Source: Foliamicus sp965115835 (GTDB lineage: Bacteria; Pseudomonadota; Gammaproteobacteria; Steroidobacterales; Foliamicaceae). From it: a stretch of 64,000 nt of DNA. The notes beneath the pieces were generated by a model. That model searched no databases and was not told where the DNA came from. It worked only from the letters and a program-made list of their open reading frames with translations. The stretch spans positions 124,001 to 188,000 of the forward strand of contig OZ220471.1 in NCBI GenBank assembly GCA_965115835.1, given 5' to 3'. Each line of letters starts with the position of its first letter. Within the stretch, counting starts at the first letter, position 1. Both the position numbers and the translations under genes were made by a program. Shown here piece by piece: positions 43,254 through 51,668 of this stretch.

Positions 43254-45953
43254 TCAGAACCCGTACTTGGAGCGGCGCATCTCGAACGCGGTCTTGCCGC
43301 CTTCCAGGATTTCTTCCACCAGTTCGCGCACAGGCCGGGAGTCGATGGAGCCCATATGCTCCGGCGCGATCCGCGCCTGACCCTCCTTGGCCTCGCCGTT
43401 CGCAGCAAGTCCAAGGATGAGTTCGGCGTCGCCGAGCACCGGGATATTGGCGTTGTGCGTCGAGAAGACGAACTGCCGTCGGCGTTTTTCCTGTCGCATG
43501 ATCGGCACTATGCCCTCGGTGATGAAACGGTTGTCGAGATCGTCCTCAGGTTGATCGACGACAAGCGGCGCTTCCGAATCGAGCAGCAGGAGCAGCAGGA
43601 CAGCGGTTGCTTTTTGGCCGGTCGAAAGCGCTTGCAACGTTTGCCACCTGTGCGGTTCCCCGTCGGGAGCCGTGTTCAACTTGACCTCCGTTGTCGCTGG
43701 CAATTCCAGCTCTTCGATACGCATGAACAGATCCGGGTCGGCCCGTGCGATCCGTTCGGCCGCACCGGACGGCAGGTTGTAGCGCTTCATGAGCGCTTCC
43801 TGGCCTTCCCGGCACCGCTGCGCAAGTTCCGGCAGGGATAGCGGTTCCTGTTCGCGCAGGCGACCCAGCGCAGGGGAAAGATTGCCTCCGACCTCTTCTC
43901 GCAGGAGTTGTTCGAGCGGATCGCGGTTTCCGGCTATCGCAACCCTGACCTGCACCCTGTCGCGGAGCTTTCGGGATACTCGCTTCGCTGCAGTATCGAT
44001 TTGCCCGTATTCGGCTGCCTTTATGTCTTCCCACTCGGCCAGAAGGTTGCGCCGCCGTGTTTCGTGCGCTTCCAGGTCGCGCCCGAGGCTTTCCATCTTG
44101 TCCTTCAGCGGATGCAATTCCTCGATTTGCTGGCGAAGCCGGATGAATTCCGCGCCGTCAACCTGCGACTTCTGAAGTTCGCGCAGAAGCTTTTCATAGG
44201 TTTCCTCGATTGCGGTCTTGCGCTCGTTCCAGCGCGACTTCTTCTCCGAAATCGCGCGGTCGGCCTTGGCAAGGGCCTGGCCGAACTGTTCGCTGGCTGC
44301 CCTCAGGTCCTTGCCCAGCGTCGCAAGGATTCCCTCGATTTCGGCAAGGATATCAATGTTCGGCAACCCTTCAATGGCCTTGCCGGAAACGAACGCCGCA
44401 TCAACAGGCAATCCTTCGGCAAGTTCATCGCAAAGGGTGTGGTACGGGGCAAGCCGTTCGTCCAAGCTGGAGAACAGCTGGTTCTCGCGAAGGAGCAGGC
44501 TCTTTTCTTTCAGCTTTTCTTCGACTCCGACCTGCTGGAATCGCCTTTGTGTCTCTTCGAGACCCGGCAATGCCGCAAGCCGCTCGTCGAGTCGTCTTGT
44601 CTCCCGGCACACCTCCGTGATCCGGCTGCGCGAGCGTCCCAGTTCCCGGCGCACCTCCGATTTCCATCCTGCAAGGAACGGGTCCCGGTCAACGAAGCGC
44701 TCCAGCAAGAGCGTCAGTTTCTCGGGACTTTTGGTGAGTTCGGATATTTCATGCTGACCGAAGACTTCCACGCCCGGCATCACGTCCTGCGGCGACAAGG
44801 CCAGGACTTCCCCGGCTTCGTCTTTCACGACGGGCGGATTCGGCACCGATCTTTCAATCGTGTAGCAGCGATTGGACGGCTTGTGCGATCGCACGCGCAA
44901 CGAGACCTTGGTGCCGGATTTCAGGACATGGCGGATCACGCCCTCGTGGGCTTTCTGCGCCTCCTTGCCGAGAGGTTCGAGACCGAGCGCATAGCGTATG
45001 CTTTCGATCATCGTCGATTTGCCGGCGCCCCGGCCGCCGATCAGCACATTGAGGTTTTCATTGAAATGCACGGCGGTATCGCCCAGGAACCCGCCTTCCC
45101 AAGTCATCGCCACGAACTCGGCATGGGATTCGGGCTTCGGATCGCTATGCAGGCGAACCCGGGAGTCCGGGTCGAGAAACGCCTGCCGGAACGCCTCGAC
45201 CGAAACGGCAGACATCTTGATGAAGCAGGAGGCGCTATTCTTCTTCAGGTCCTTCGGGTCGCTGACATCCGAAGCGTTCAGAATCGCAGGGCGACGGTCG
45301 CGCCTGTGCTGGGCATCCCTGTTTTCGAGAATCTGCCTGATCCCGTCCGGCGCGTCGCCGACTGGACCCGGCAACGCGCAGGCAAGCAGGTCGGGATGAG
45401 TCCACACATTGACTCTCGATTGCCCCGAGAGCTTTTTCAGCAATCCACCATTGGAGGCCACATGGGCGGCGATGCACACCGCGCCCCAGGGCTTCGCGCA
45501 TTCCAGCAGTCCGATGGAATCCTTGTTGCCCGTCGGCGAAGCTTGGTCGGTGTCGTGAATGCCGCAAGCTCCGATGAAAAGCTCCAGGGATTCGTCCTTG
45601 TCCGGATCGAACAGGCACAGGAAATGAACGCCGTCTTTGGTGACGGCCTCGAAACCGCTGAACGCATGGAGCTTTGCTTTGCGCGCTGCTTGCACGAGGT
45701 TTGTCGAATGCCTGACGCGGTAGTGATCCGTGACCGCCATGACTTCGATACCGATTTCAAGGCAGGTTGCGATGATTGCCTCGTTGTATTCGGATTCCGA
45801 CTCGAAGGGGGTCGGCTTCCTGTGCCTCTTGACATAGGCGAACGGATTTATTTGCAAGGCGCAGCGGTAGAACCGTGCGCCGTTCGGAAGATTCAAGGCG
45901 GCCTGCATGCGGTTCGGGAGCGGACGCGCCAGACGGGTCGCTTCTGCGGTCAT
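43254..45953 (-). CDS. TrlF-type PHP-domain SMC-like ATPase
   Basis: An 899-residue protein from ATG 45953 (the open frame continues to 46052 across the preceding gene). N-terminal PHP phosphoesterase domain with TDHYRVRH (75-82), GFEAVTKDG (100-108) and an AAHVASNG metal-site segment (~162-169). Then a split SMC/RloC-like ATPase: Walker A GGRGAGKST (306-314), a long coiled-coil middle (~430-690), signature LSTGQKATAVLLL (~776), Walker B LVVDQPEDDLDNRFI (~797-811) and H-loop STHNANIPVLG (~831). This architecture matches the TrlF family, thought to be a nuclease-ATPase conflict module analogous to RloC/PrrC-type systems. It is flanked by a ribbon-helix-helix gene and an AlbA_2 gene in one operon. 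Confidence 0.88.
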   Translation of the reverse strand: MTAEATRLARPLPNRMQAALNLPNGARFYRCALQINPFAYVKRHRKPTPFESESEYNEAIIATCLEIGIEVMAVTDHYRVRHSTNLVQAARKAKLHAFSGFEAVTKDGVHFLCLFDPDKDESLELFIGACGIHDTDQASPTGNKDSIGLLECAKPWGAVCIAAHVASNGGLLKKLSGQSRVNVWTHPDLLACALPGPVGDAPDGIRQILENRDAQHRRDRRPAILNASDVSDPKDLKKNSASCFIKMSAVSVEAFRQAFLDPDSRVRLHSDPKPESHAEFVAMTWEGGFLGDTAVHFNENLNVLIGGRGAGKSTMIESIRYALGLEPLGKEAQKAHEGVIRHVLKSGTKVSLRVRSHKPSNRCYTIERSVPNPPVVKDEAGEVLALSPQDVMPGVEVFGQHEISELTKSPEKLTLLLERFVDRDPFLAGWKSEVRRELGRSRSRITEVCRETRRLDERLAALPGLEETQRRFQQVGVEEKLKEKSLLLRENQLFSSLDERLAPYHTLCDELAEGLPVDAAFVSGKAIEGLPNIDILAEIEGILATLGKDLRAASEQFGQALAKADRAISEKKSRWNERKTAIEETYEKLLRELQKSQVDGAEFIRLRQQIEELHPLKDKMESLGRDLEAHETRRRNLLAEWEDIKAAEYGQIDTAAKRVSRKLRDRVQVRVAIAGNRDPLEQLLREEVGGNLSPALGRLREQEPLSLPELAQRCREGQEALMKRYNLPSGAAERIARADPDLFMRIEELELPATTEVKLNTAPDGEPHRWQTLQALSTGQKATAVLLLLLLDSEAPLVVDQPEDDLDNRFITEGIVPIMRQEKRRRQFVFSTHNANIPVLGDAELILGLAANGEAKEGQARIAPEHMGSIDSRPVRELVEEILEGGKTAFEMRRSKYGF

Positions 45954-45990
45954 CCTCCGCGACTCTCCGTCCGTGTTGCCGTGCCGAGTC

Positions 45991-46191
45991 TCATTCCTGC
46001 TCCGATTGTGCTTGTTGTTCGGCAACATATCGCTCGACGGCGTCCCGCACAACCCAGGCCAGGGACACCTTCTTCTGTCTGGCGATCTGTTCCAGAATCT
46101 CGTAGATCTCGGGTGGAAAGCTGATCGATGCGCGTACCGACGCCGCCCCTTCGGGTTTCATGCCTTGCCTGCCTCCCTTGCGTCCGTTCAT
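45991..46191 (-). CDS. Ribbon-helix-helix (CopG-like) DNA-binding protein
   Basis: A 66-residue protein with a ribbon-helix-helix core: RASISFPPEIYEILEQIARQKKVSLAWVVRDAVERYVAE. Two starts are possible, ATG 46191 and ATG 46161; the latter has GGAGG about ten bases upstream. It precedes the TrlF-type gene by 37 bases on the same strand, a position typical of an autoregulator of a toxin or defence operon. No separate toxin partner is adjacent. Confidence 0.8.
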   Translation of the reverse strand: MNGRKGGRQGMKPEGAASVRASISFPPEIYEILEQIARQKKVSLAWVVRDAVERYVAEQQAQSEQE

Positions 46192-46768
46192 GGTATTGCA
46201 GCCCCGGACAAACTCTTCACCACATTACACCGTATTGGTGAATCATGATAGTCCTTCGAGAGTGGTTGTTGGCATTCCCGCTAACGATGCAGAGTCGTTC
46301 GTTTGGGGCCGAATACCCAGGCTTGTGACCATTCAGGCTTTGGACCGGAGCTGATTTTCGAGCATTGTCACGCTTGGCGGGAATTGCTGGAGTGGTTGCT
46401 GGAAGCGCATCCGACCAAAAGGCCGGAAATGGACTCTACACCCCCTTTCGGCACTTCCCGAGCCCCCGTGCCGCACGCCTGATCTGGTCGGTTCACGCCC
46501 TCCCTCACCGGATGCGCAACATGGGGTTTTCTCATCTCGATTGACGCTTCAAGCTCTGGCCGTAATCCGCGCAGGCGGGAGCCGTTTTGAGCAAGTTGAA
46601 AGCCGTCCTCGAAATGCTGCGGATTTGCCGGCGGTGGACACATCACTGTGGCGGGGACAAACCTCCCGGGGAATGGCCAACCGTCAGTATCCGGTTCGGG
46701 GAGCGGGTTGCGCCGGCAGCCGAACGATGAAAGACGGCTCCGCACACGAAATGGCTTGCAGAACCGGT
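46192..46768. other. Intergenic region between the TrlF operon and the ankyrin gene
   Basis: It contains the presumed promoter of the ribbon-helix-helix gene, an AT-rich stretch around 46220-46260, the left copy of the long inverted repeat (46272-46380), and about 390 bases beyond it in which no gene could be supported (open frames have no family resemblance). Confidence 0.5.
46272..46380 (+). repeat. ~108-bp inverted repeat, left copy
   Basis: It matches the reverse complement of 49340-49447 with roughly eight mismatches. Outer end ATTCCCGCTAACGATGCAGA, inner end CACGCTTGG. On one strand both copies can be read as IPANDAESFVxGRIP...IQALDRS, but neither is part of a complete gene. The pair encloses the ankyrin-hipA-hipB block. 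Confidence 0.85.
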
Positions 46769-47374
46769 CTACTGGGACTGCCCTTCGCTGAGCTCTCTCA
46801 GCCGCCGATAGGCGTTCGTTTCCTCAAGCGCGGAGTTGTTCTGCGCATACTGCCATGGGATTGAGTCGGATATATTTTTCGCCGCCGGGTCCGCGCCTGC
46901 GTCAAGTAACGCCTCCACAACCGCAGGAGTGTCGCTTTTTGCCGCCGCCCGTAGCAGGGGCGTTTCTTCATCCCTGTCACTCTTCACATTTACTTCTGCG
47001 CCTGCGTCGAGCAATATCTTCACAGCCGCATGGGCGCCGCTCTGCGCCGCCCGGTGCAGGGGCGTCTCTCCATCCTTGTTCCGTGCATCCACTTTCGCGC
47101 CTGCGTCGAGCAGCACTTCCGTAATCGCGGCGGTCTTGCTGAACCCTGCCGCCAGATGCAGGGGCGTGAGTTCAGCCTCATCCCGCGCATCCACCGTCGC
47201 GCCTGCGTCGAGGCAACGGGAAACATCCGCCGCCTCCGCGTGCTCGAAGAAACCCGTCGTGTTCCAGTCCTGGCAGGAGGACGCCGCCTTCGCCGGTCCG
47301 CCGCAGGCCCACAAGAACAACACTGCCGCCGGCGCCCAGGCCGCTTTCATTCTCATCATTACTGTTGGCGCCAT
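46769..47374 (-). CDS. Secreted ankyrin-repeat protein
   Basis: A protein of about 201 residues (ATG 47374; starts from 47407 to 47350 are possible and none has a strong ribosome-binding site). A hydrophobic export segment (AAWAPAAVLFLWACGGPAKAA, possibly a lipobox at WAC) precedes about four ankyrin repeats: ELTPLHLAAGFSKTAAITEVLLDAGAKVDARNKDG-type units, each ~34 residues. Ankyrin repeats bind proteins; the partner is unknown. It lies inside the inverted-repeat-bounded cassette, on the same strand as hipA and hipB. Confidence 0.8.
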   Translation of the reverse strand: MAPTVMMRMKAAWAPAAVLFLWACGGPAKAASSCQDWNTTGFFEHAEAADVSRCLDAGATVDARDEAELTPLHLAAGFSKTAAITEVLLDAGAKVDARNKDGETPLHRAAQSGAHAAVKILLDAGAEVNVKSDRDEETPLLRAAAKSDTPAVVEALLDAGADPAAKNISDSIPWQYAQNNSALEETNAYRRLRELSEGQSQ

Positions 47375-47614
47375 GTGCGCACTATCGTATAACACCCGCG
47401 AACTCACCCCATACGGGTCCGGGACCGGCGTAGCCGAAGGGAAAGCCCGACCGTCCGGGCCGCTCCCGGCGCCGCCGGCGTCATCATGACTTGCGGAGTG
47501 GCTGTCGTTCGGGTCGCGGAGGTTCGGCGAAATGGATGTTTTCGGCCGTCGCGCCGGCAGGGAATTTCTCGAGGTCGCCCCTCAGTCGGACCCATTCACA
47601 GACCGACCGGACGG

Positions 47615-48922
47615 TTACCCACGGGGTGCGCTCCCAACCATGCCGGCAGGGAGGGCAAGTCGGTCTTCCAGACCTTCAAACGCCAGCTCGTTCAGGAATT
47701 GCCGTCGCCATAACAGTCGTCGGCCGGAGTCGCCCAGATCCGCCTCGTCGCAGACGGCTCCCCAGTGGGTCCTGATGATGGAAACCTGTCTCTCCATGAT
47801 CGCCAGGGCGCACTCATCCGTCAGAAGAAACTTGTTGGCGGCAGCGAGGCACAACGACAGCTGGCTGCGCCGTTCGCGGCCGTGGATCTGCATGGCCTGA
47901 GAGGCCTCGCGCCCGATCCTCGATTGCGGGCAGATGTCGTAGGCCGGAGTGAGCGCGAGACTCTCGCCGTCCCAGAAGGCGGCGTGGTTCCGGGCGTGGT
48001 CGTCCGTGTTGCCGACAAGGATGTTGAAGGTCATGCGCGCGAACAACTCTTTCAACGTATCGGCCGGGTGGGTGAAGCGCGCCCGAACGATGTCGGCGAG
48101 CGCTTCGTAGGACGCATGGGCCGTCATGCGCTCGTCGAGGCCGAGCAGGGTCAGCGCGGATACCATGGCGCGCCGCGTCCAACCGTTTTCTGCACGCTCG
48201 CGATCAAAGCGCCGAATCAGCAGCACATCCTTGTTCATTGCCTGGACCAGGCTGACCTGCGCCACGTTCAGTCCGGAGAGACTCGCAAGGCGCATCGCGA
48301 TGAACTCCGCCTTGACGACGCTGTAGGCATCGGTCGAGGCGGAGAACTTCGCGACATACCTGGTGTCTCCGTGTCGGATGAGCGCCTTTGGTCTTGCTCC
48401 CCCGATCGCCGTACCCTGCTGCAAGGCCTCGGCCAGGTCCGGTGCGAGCGGCAGGCCCCGGTCGACGCGGTCAGCCGAGTCGAGCAGACGTTCGAGGGTC
48501 TCGTTGTCAGCCTCGCGGGGAACGTAGTGCCTGGGTGAGGCCTGGAAGTCGAGCGCGCCGGTGCGGTCGGAACCGGACTTGAGCATGAAGGTGAGTTCGT
48601 CCAGATTCACGATGCCATTCGTCCTGCCGCAGGGGCCGGAGAGACTATGGACAATCACTCGTCGGCCCCACGCATCGGGCGAGCCGTCACGCAGGGCGTT
48701 GGCGATTTCGAGCGGCGGTTCCGGCACAATCGCACCGCGCCGCAGGGGCAATTCGGGTGCATAGATCGGGATCGCGTCGCTCTTGGCGAGGTAGGACTGG
48801 CCATAGGTGAAGACGAAGTGGTCGTCTTGCGGGCGAACCCGGCCCGCGACTACCGGCGCGGTCCTGCCCTGCAGCCAGATCCAGACGAACGCCTCGCGGG
48901 GTCGAGATGCGTCAGAAGTCAT
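47615..48922 (-). CDS. hipA: HipA-type serine/threonine kinase toxin
   Basis: A 435-residue HipA-family kinase from ATG 48922 (GAGG six bases upstream). HipA toxins phosphorylate targets such as glutamyl-tRNA synthetase and arrest growth. Visible features: N-terminal HipA_N region (VVAGRVRPQDDHFVFTYGQSYL), P-loop-like GTAIGGARPKALI, the ATP-binding YVAKFS, catalytic MTFNILVGNTDDHARNHAAFWD and the Mg-binding LTPAYDICP. All key motifs are present. It overlaps the hipB end by 11 bases, giving the normal antitoxin-first order. Confidence 0.92.
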   Translation of the reverse strand: MTSDASRPREAFVWIWLQGRTAPVVAGRVRPQDDHFVFTYGQSYLAKSDAIPIYAPELPLRRGAIVPEPPLEIANALRDGSPDAWGRRVIVHSLSGPCGRTNGIVNLDELTFMLKSGSDRTGALDFQASPRHYVPREADNETLERLLDSADRVDRGLPLAPDLAEALQQGTAIGGARPKALIRHGDTRYVAKFSASTDAYSVVKAEFIAMRLASLSGLNVAQVSLVQAMNKDVLLIRRFDRERAENGWTRRAMVSALTLLGLDERMTAHASYEALADIVRARFTHPADTLKELFARMTFNILVGNTDDHARNHAAFWDGESLALTPAYDICPQSRIGREASQAMQIHGRERRSQLSLCLAAANKFLLTDECALAIMERQVSIIRTHWGAVCDEADLGDSGRRLLWRRQFLNELAFEGLEDRLALPAGMVGSAPRG

Positions 48923-49253
48923 CGTCAACCTCGCGGCGCGGCATGCGATTGCGAATAGAGCCTGGCATCAGGGCGAGCTTGTCGTCAATTCGCCCCAGCT
49001 GCGGCGCGAGAGTTGTCGCCTCCGGAACGAACAGATTGACGCCGGTCAGGGTGGCGGCTTCCAGCACCAGTCCGATCGCCACGGAGGGATTCCCCTTCTC
49101 GATAAGCTGCAAGGTGCTTCTGGCAATGCCTATGCGGGCCGCGAGATCGTATTCGGACATGCGCCGGCATTTCCGGGCGAGCCTGATTTGCTTGCCCAGC
49201 AGAAGAAGCGCATCTTTCGTAAGGCGCGAGTAGGAGCGTGGCGTGCTCGGCAT
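48912..49253 (-). CDS. hipB: HipB-type antitoxin, XRE-family helix-turn-helix
   Basis: A 113-residue DNA-binding protein: LLLLGKQIRLARKCRRMSEYDLAARIGIARSTLQLIEKGNPSVAIGLVLEAATLTG is an XRE helix-turn-helix. The C-terminal tail ends acidic (REVDDDF). It would neutralise HipA and repress its own operon. A 10-bp palindrome lies seven bases upstream of the start codon, a likely operator. Confidence 0.9.
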   Translation of the reverse strand: MPSTPRSYSRLTKDALLLLGKQIRLARKCRRMSEYDLAARIGIARSTLQLIEKGNPSVAIGLVLEAATLTGVNLFVPEATTLAPQLGRIDDKLALMPGSIRNRMPRREVDDDF

Positions 49254-49259
49254 GGCATC

Positions 49260-49315
49260 ATATTGACTGATTTACCAGTCAATATGATGTATTATGATTG
49301 TCTTGCCGGTCAATA
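49260..49315 (-). promoter_or_regulatory. hipBA operator/promoter
   Basis: Exact arms ATATTGACTG (49260-49269) and CAGTCAATAT (49276-49285) with a 6-base spacer form a palindrome just upstream of hipB. A second, imperfect copy (ATTGTC...GGTCAAT) lies at about 49297-49313. On the hipB strand the latter supplies TTGACC, a plausible -35, with AT-rich DNA downstream. Two operators near a hip promoter are the rule for this family. Confidence 0.65.
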
Positions 49316-49339
49316 ACAATCCAATATGCCCAGTAACTT

Positions 49340-49447
49340 TCACCAAGCGTGGCAATGCTCGAAAACCAGCTCCGGTCCAACGCCTGAATGATCGCAAGCC
49401 TGGGTATTCGGCCCTGAACGAACGACTCTGCATCGTTAGCGGGAATC
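49340..49447 (-). repeat. ~108-bp inverted repeat, right copy
   Basis: Inverted relative to 46272-46380, about 92% identical by eye. It lies between the hipB promoter and tldD. The remaining 200 bases up to tldD show no gene. Confidence 0.85.
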
Positions 49448-49655
49448 GCTGCGGAAACAGCGATCCCATCGCCCCCAAATCTACAATTTGGCATTATCGG
49501 GATCCGGACAAACGTATCAACGCAGGGGCTGGCGAGACCGGTCGCATCCAGGTCAGGGATTCGAAATTCAATGAGCCCGCTTCCCGGTCTTGCATGTCGT
49601 GAACCGGCACGGGCTTGACGCGGGACGGTTATTGATCTGAAATCCGCAGTTGGCC

Positions 49656-51131
49656 ATGAGCAATCTCCCGGACCCTTCCACTTTCGCGGTGCGCCGGAAC
49701 GCCGTTGCGCTGGCCCGCGCCAGCCTGCTGGAATCGGCCGGCCTCGGCGACCCGCAGCTTGACCGGGCGCTGGCTGCCCTGATGCGGCCTGGCGTGGACT
49801 GGGGCGATCTCTATTTCTCCGAACACTCCAGCGAGTCCTGGGTACTGGAAGACGGCATCGTCAAGACTGCAAGCCATGACCGCGGGCGGGGCATGAGCGC
49901 GCGCGCCGTCAGCGGGGACAAGTCCGGTCTTTCCTATTCCGACGAACTGGATCCCTCCACCTTGCTTCAGTCCGCAAGGACCGCGGGCGCCATTGCCCGG
50001 GGAGGTGGCCGAGGGCAGGTCATGGCGCGCCGCGAGGGCGCCAGCCGCGCCTTGTATGCGCCGGGAGATCCGGGAACGGGATTCTCCGACCGGGCCAAGG
50101 TGGAATTGCTGCACACTCTCGACCGCGAGGCGCGCGCCGCCGACCCCCGCGTTCGCCAGGTTATCGCTACCCTGTCGATAGCGCGGAAACTGATCCTGGT
50201 TTGCTCCTCCGACGGCTGGCAGGCCGCGGACGACAGGCCGCTGGTCCGGCTGGGCCTGACCGTGCTGCTGGAACACAAGGGCGAGGTGCGCCACGGCGTG
50301 GCCGGCTGGGGCGGGCGGTTGCCGCTGGCAGAGCTGTTCAGCGAGGATCAGGCGCGCGATTACGCCTGCGAAGCCGTGCGCCAGGCGGTCGTGAACCTGG
50401 ATGCGCAGCGGGCGCCAGCAGGCGAGGAGATCGTTGTGCTCGGCCCCGGCTGGCCGGGTGTGCTCTTGCATGAGGCGGTGGGTCACGGCCTGGAGGGCGA
50501 TTTCAACCGCAAGGGCGTGTCCGCTTTCGCCGGGCGCATTGGCGAGGCGGTGGCCAGCGAGCAATGCACGGTGGTGGACGACGGCAGCCTTCCCGGGCGC
50601 CGCGGCTCTCTGGAGATGGACGACGAGGGCACGCCCACCGGGCGGACCGTGCTGATCGAAAACGGCATCCTTGCCGGCTACATGCAGGATCGCATGAACG
50701 CCGGTCTGATGGGCGTGAAGCCCACCGGCAACGGCCGCCGCGAGTCATACGCCTGTCTGCCCATGCCACGCATGACCAACACCTTCATGATGCCCGGACC
50801 GCACGATCCCGAGGAAATTGTTCGTTCGGTGAAGAAAGGCGTTTATGCGGAGAATTTCGGCGGCGGCCAGGTGGACATCACTTCCGGCAAGTTCGTGTTC
50901 TCGGCCAGCGTGGCCTATCGGATCGAAAACGGCCGGCTGGGTGCGCCCCTGCGTGACGCGACCTTGATCGGCGATGGTCCCACCGTGCTCACGCGGGTAT
51001 CCATGGTCGGCAACGATCTGGCGCTGGATCCGGGCATCGGGGTGTGCGGCAAGGAAGGCCAGAGCGTACCCGTGGGCGTGGGCATGCCCACCATCCGGGT
51101 CGACGGCATCACGGTGGGAGGCACGGCCTGA
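49656..51131 (+). CDS. tldD: Metalloprotease TldD
   Basis: TldD with TldE/PmbA forms a zinc metalloprotease that processes modified peptides (microcin B17) and the CcdA antitoxin. The 491-residue protein has the TldD catalytic motif HEAVGHGLEGDFN (HExxxH), SGLSYSDELD, the SLEMDDEGTPTGRTVLIENGILAGYMQD block and the C-terminal GIGVCGKEGQSVPVGVGMPTIRVDGITVGGTA. It heads a tldD-purE-pmbA gene run. Confidence 0.96.
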   Translation: MSNLPDPSTFAVRRNAVALARASLLESAGLGDPQLDRALAALMRPGVDWGDLYFSEHSSESWVLEDGIVKTASHDRGRGMSARAVSGDKSGLSYSDELDPSTLLQSARTAGAIARGGGRGQVMARREGASRALYAPGDPGTGFSDRAKVELLHTLDREARAADPRVRQVIATLSIARKLILVCSSDGWQAADDRPLVRLGLTVLLEHKGEVRHGVAGWGGRLPLAELFSEDQARDYACEAVRQAVVNLDAQRAPAGEEIVVLGPGWPGVLLHEAVGHGLEGDFNRKGVSAFAGRIGEAVASEQCTVVDDGSLPGRRGSLEMDDEGTPTGRTVLIENGILAGYMQDRMNAGLMGVKPTGNGRRESYACLPMPRMTNTFMMPGPHDPEEIVRSVKKGVYAENFGGGQVDITSGKFVFSASVAYRIENGRLGAPLRDATLIGDGPTVLTRVSMVGNDLALDPGIGVCGKEGQSVPVGVGMPTIRVDGITVGGTA

Positions 51132-51179
51132 AGCCAGCGTCTCCGCGCATTGTTCTTCCCCTCCCAAGGAGTATCGAAA

Positions 51180-51668
51180 ATGAGCAAGAAGGTGGCCATT
51201 CTCATGGGGTCGCACTCCGACTGGAAAATCATGGAGCATGCGGCCGTCACGCTGGATTCGCTGGGTGTGGAGTGGGAAGCGCGCGCGCTTTCCGCGCACC
51301 GCGCTCCCAGGCGGCTCGCCGAGTATGTCGAGCGGGCCGAAGACAACGGCTTCGCGGTGATCATTGCCGGAGCGGGTCTGGCTGCCGCCCTGCCGGGAAC
51401 CGCCGCCGCGCTGACCTGTCTGCCGGTTCTCGGGGTGCCCCTGGCCACGGCAGCCTTCGGAGGCGCCGACGCCATGCTGTCGATGGCCCAGATGCCTGCC
51501 GGGGTGCCGGTTGGCACGCTCGGAGTGGGGCGTCATGGCGCAGTCAACGCGGCGCTCATGGCCACTGCGATTCTCGCAATCGGCGACGACAGCGCGCGCG
51601 CGGCGCTCAAGGCCTATCGCGAGGCGCAGACCGCCGAAGCTATCCGCAACAGCGATGTCTCCGGATGA
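51180..51668 (+). CDS. purE: N5-carboxyaminoimidazole ribonucleotide mutase
   Basis: PurE moves the carboxyl group from N5-CAIR to CAIR in purine synthesis. The 162-residue protein has the MGSHSDWKIM phosphate-binding loop, the SAHRAPRRLAEY motif, IIAGAGLAAALPGTAAALT and the GVGRHGAVNAALMA region. AGGAG lies eight bases before ATG 51180. It is unusual in lying between tldD and pmbA, overlapping pmbA by 14 bases; its usual partner purK is not in the window. Confidence 0.95.
   Translation: MSKKVAILMGSHSDWKIMEHAAVTLDSLGVEWEARALSAHRAPRRLAEYVERAEDNGFAVIIAGAGLAAALPGTAAALTCLPVLGVPLATAAFGGADAMLSMAQMPAGVPVGTLGVGRHGAVNAALMATAILAIGDDSARAALKAYREAQTAEAIRNSDVSG

Noticed and set aside
46219..46241. Operator palindrome for the ribbon-helix-helix gene (CACCA...TGGTG)
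   Set aside because: Only five-base arms match around a non-palindromic centre; too weak to call.
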